A DNA stretch of 7,347 bases. Source: an uncultured Parabacteroides sp. GTDB lineage: Bacteria; Bacteroidota; Bacteroidia; Bacteroidales; Tannerellaceae. This document shows, piece by piece, positions 6,940-7,347 of this stretch; the first letter of the stretch is position 1; each line of letters starts with the position of its first letter. The stretch is taken from assembly GCA_947074335.1 (NCBI GenBank), contig CAMTPG010000128.1, positions 1 to 7,347 of the forward strand. The letters run 5' to 3'. The position numbers and the translations under genes were made by a program. A model generated the notes under the pieces. That model searched no databases, had not been told where the DNA came from, and worked only from the letters and a program-made list of their open reading frames with translations.

Positions 6940-7347
6940 TCAAAGCAGCCAGGGCTTGGGATTGAGTTTGGTTTTCTCTTTCCACAACTGAAAATGGAGG
7001 ATGGTTGCATTGCCATCTTCCGTATCGGTAAAAATACGGCCGACAGCCTGACCGGTATTGACGCGATCGCCGGCTTTTACATATACCTGACTCAGATTAC
7101 TGTAAACTGTCAGGTAATTGCCATGCCGCACAATGACCGAATTATTAAAACCGGGAACCACAAATACACGGGTAACTTCGCCGTTAAATACGGCGCGCGC
7201 ATCCGATCCGGGATTCACCTGGATATCAATCCCGCTGTTGTTGGTTCGCACATACTTCAGCTCCTGATGCTGTTGCTCGCCAAAGGTGGATACAACTGTA
7301 TATTTGCCTGAAACAGGATAAGGCAGTTTGCCTTTGTTGCCGGCAAA
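6940..7347 (-). CDS. envC: EnvC-like murein hydrolase activator, degenerate M23 domain (5' end outside window)
   Basis: The frame is open from the window edge at 7347 to the TGA at 6940-6942, giving 135 residues of a C-terminus; the start lies beyond the window. The fragment opens with GNKGKLPYPVSGKY and STFGEQ, the usual entry to an M23/LytM domain, and ends LNPKPWLL. The M23 active site is degenerate. The HxxxD zinc motif is NNSGID (N37 replaces His, D41 kept). The catalytic His of the YxHL-type motif is Asn (YSNL, N84). The HxH motif reads ILH (I116 replaces the first His, H118 kept). In EnvC, such loss of catalytic residues goes with a role as activator of N-acetylmuramoyl-L-alanine amidases at division. 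The full protein would be expected to carry an exported N-terminal coiled coil. It converges on the GH2 gene, 17 bases apart. A GTG at 7251 could read as a start, but the domain clearly continues upstream of it. Confidence 0.9.
   Translation of the reverse strand, partial: FAGNKGKLPYPVSGKYTVVSTFGEQQHQELKYVRTNNSGIDIQVNPGSDARAVFNGEVTRVFVVPGFNNSVIVRHGNYLTVYSNLSQVYVKAGDRVNTGQAVGRIFTDTEDGNATILHFQLWKEKTKLNPKPWLL

Noticed and set aside
6910..6962. Terminator for envC on the minus strand, because a T-rich tract directly follows its stop codon
   Set aside because: The only stem I can find before the T-tract is about four pairs (AAGC with GCTT), too weak to support a call.

Overview
The window looks like chromosomal DNA from a Bacteroidales-type bacterium (phylum Bacteroidota). 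Four things suggest this: AT-rich leaders without Shine-Dalgarno motifs, a Bacteroidota-style PepD, an EnvC-like degenerate M23 protein ending in the LNPxPWL signature familiar from that phylum, and exported glycosidases, one of them a lipoprotein. This placement comes from family recognition by eye, not a search. Base composition is balanced in the genes and clearly more AT-rich between them.

Layout: (1) bases 1-88 hold no gene, but carry a strong bulged hairpin just before the first start codon. (2) pepD (89-1543, +) encodes a complete M20C aminoacyl-histidine dipeptidase. (3) A 455-base gap (1544-1998) has no convincing gene but many short inverted and direct repeats, and a perfect 12-bp palindrome nine bases before the next start codon. 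(4) Two exported carbohydrate-active proteins follow on the same strand, 28 bases apart: a six-hairpin (alpha/alpha) glycosidase-like protein (1999-4002) and a GH2 lipoprotein with an unusually long C-terminal extension (4031-6922). (5) A convergent minus-strand gene (6940 to the window end) encodes the C-terminal part of an EnvC-like murein hydrolase activator whose M23 active site is degenerate.

The two glycosidase genes look like one transcription unit of a small glycan-degradation locus. No SusC/SusD pair, regulator or transporter is visible here, so the substrate cannot be read from the window. pepD and envC are housekeeping genes that happen to flank it. I found no mobile element, CRISPR array, tRNA, rRNA or defence system. 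The least explained parts are the exact family and substrate of the six-hairpin protein, the C-terminal module of the GH2 protein, and the repeat-rich gap in front of the pair.
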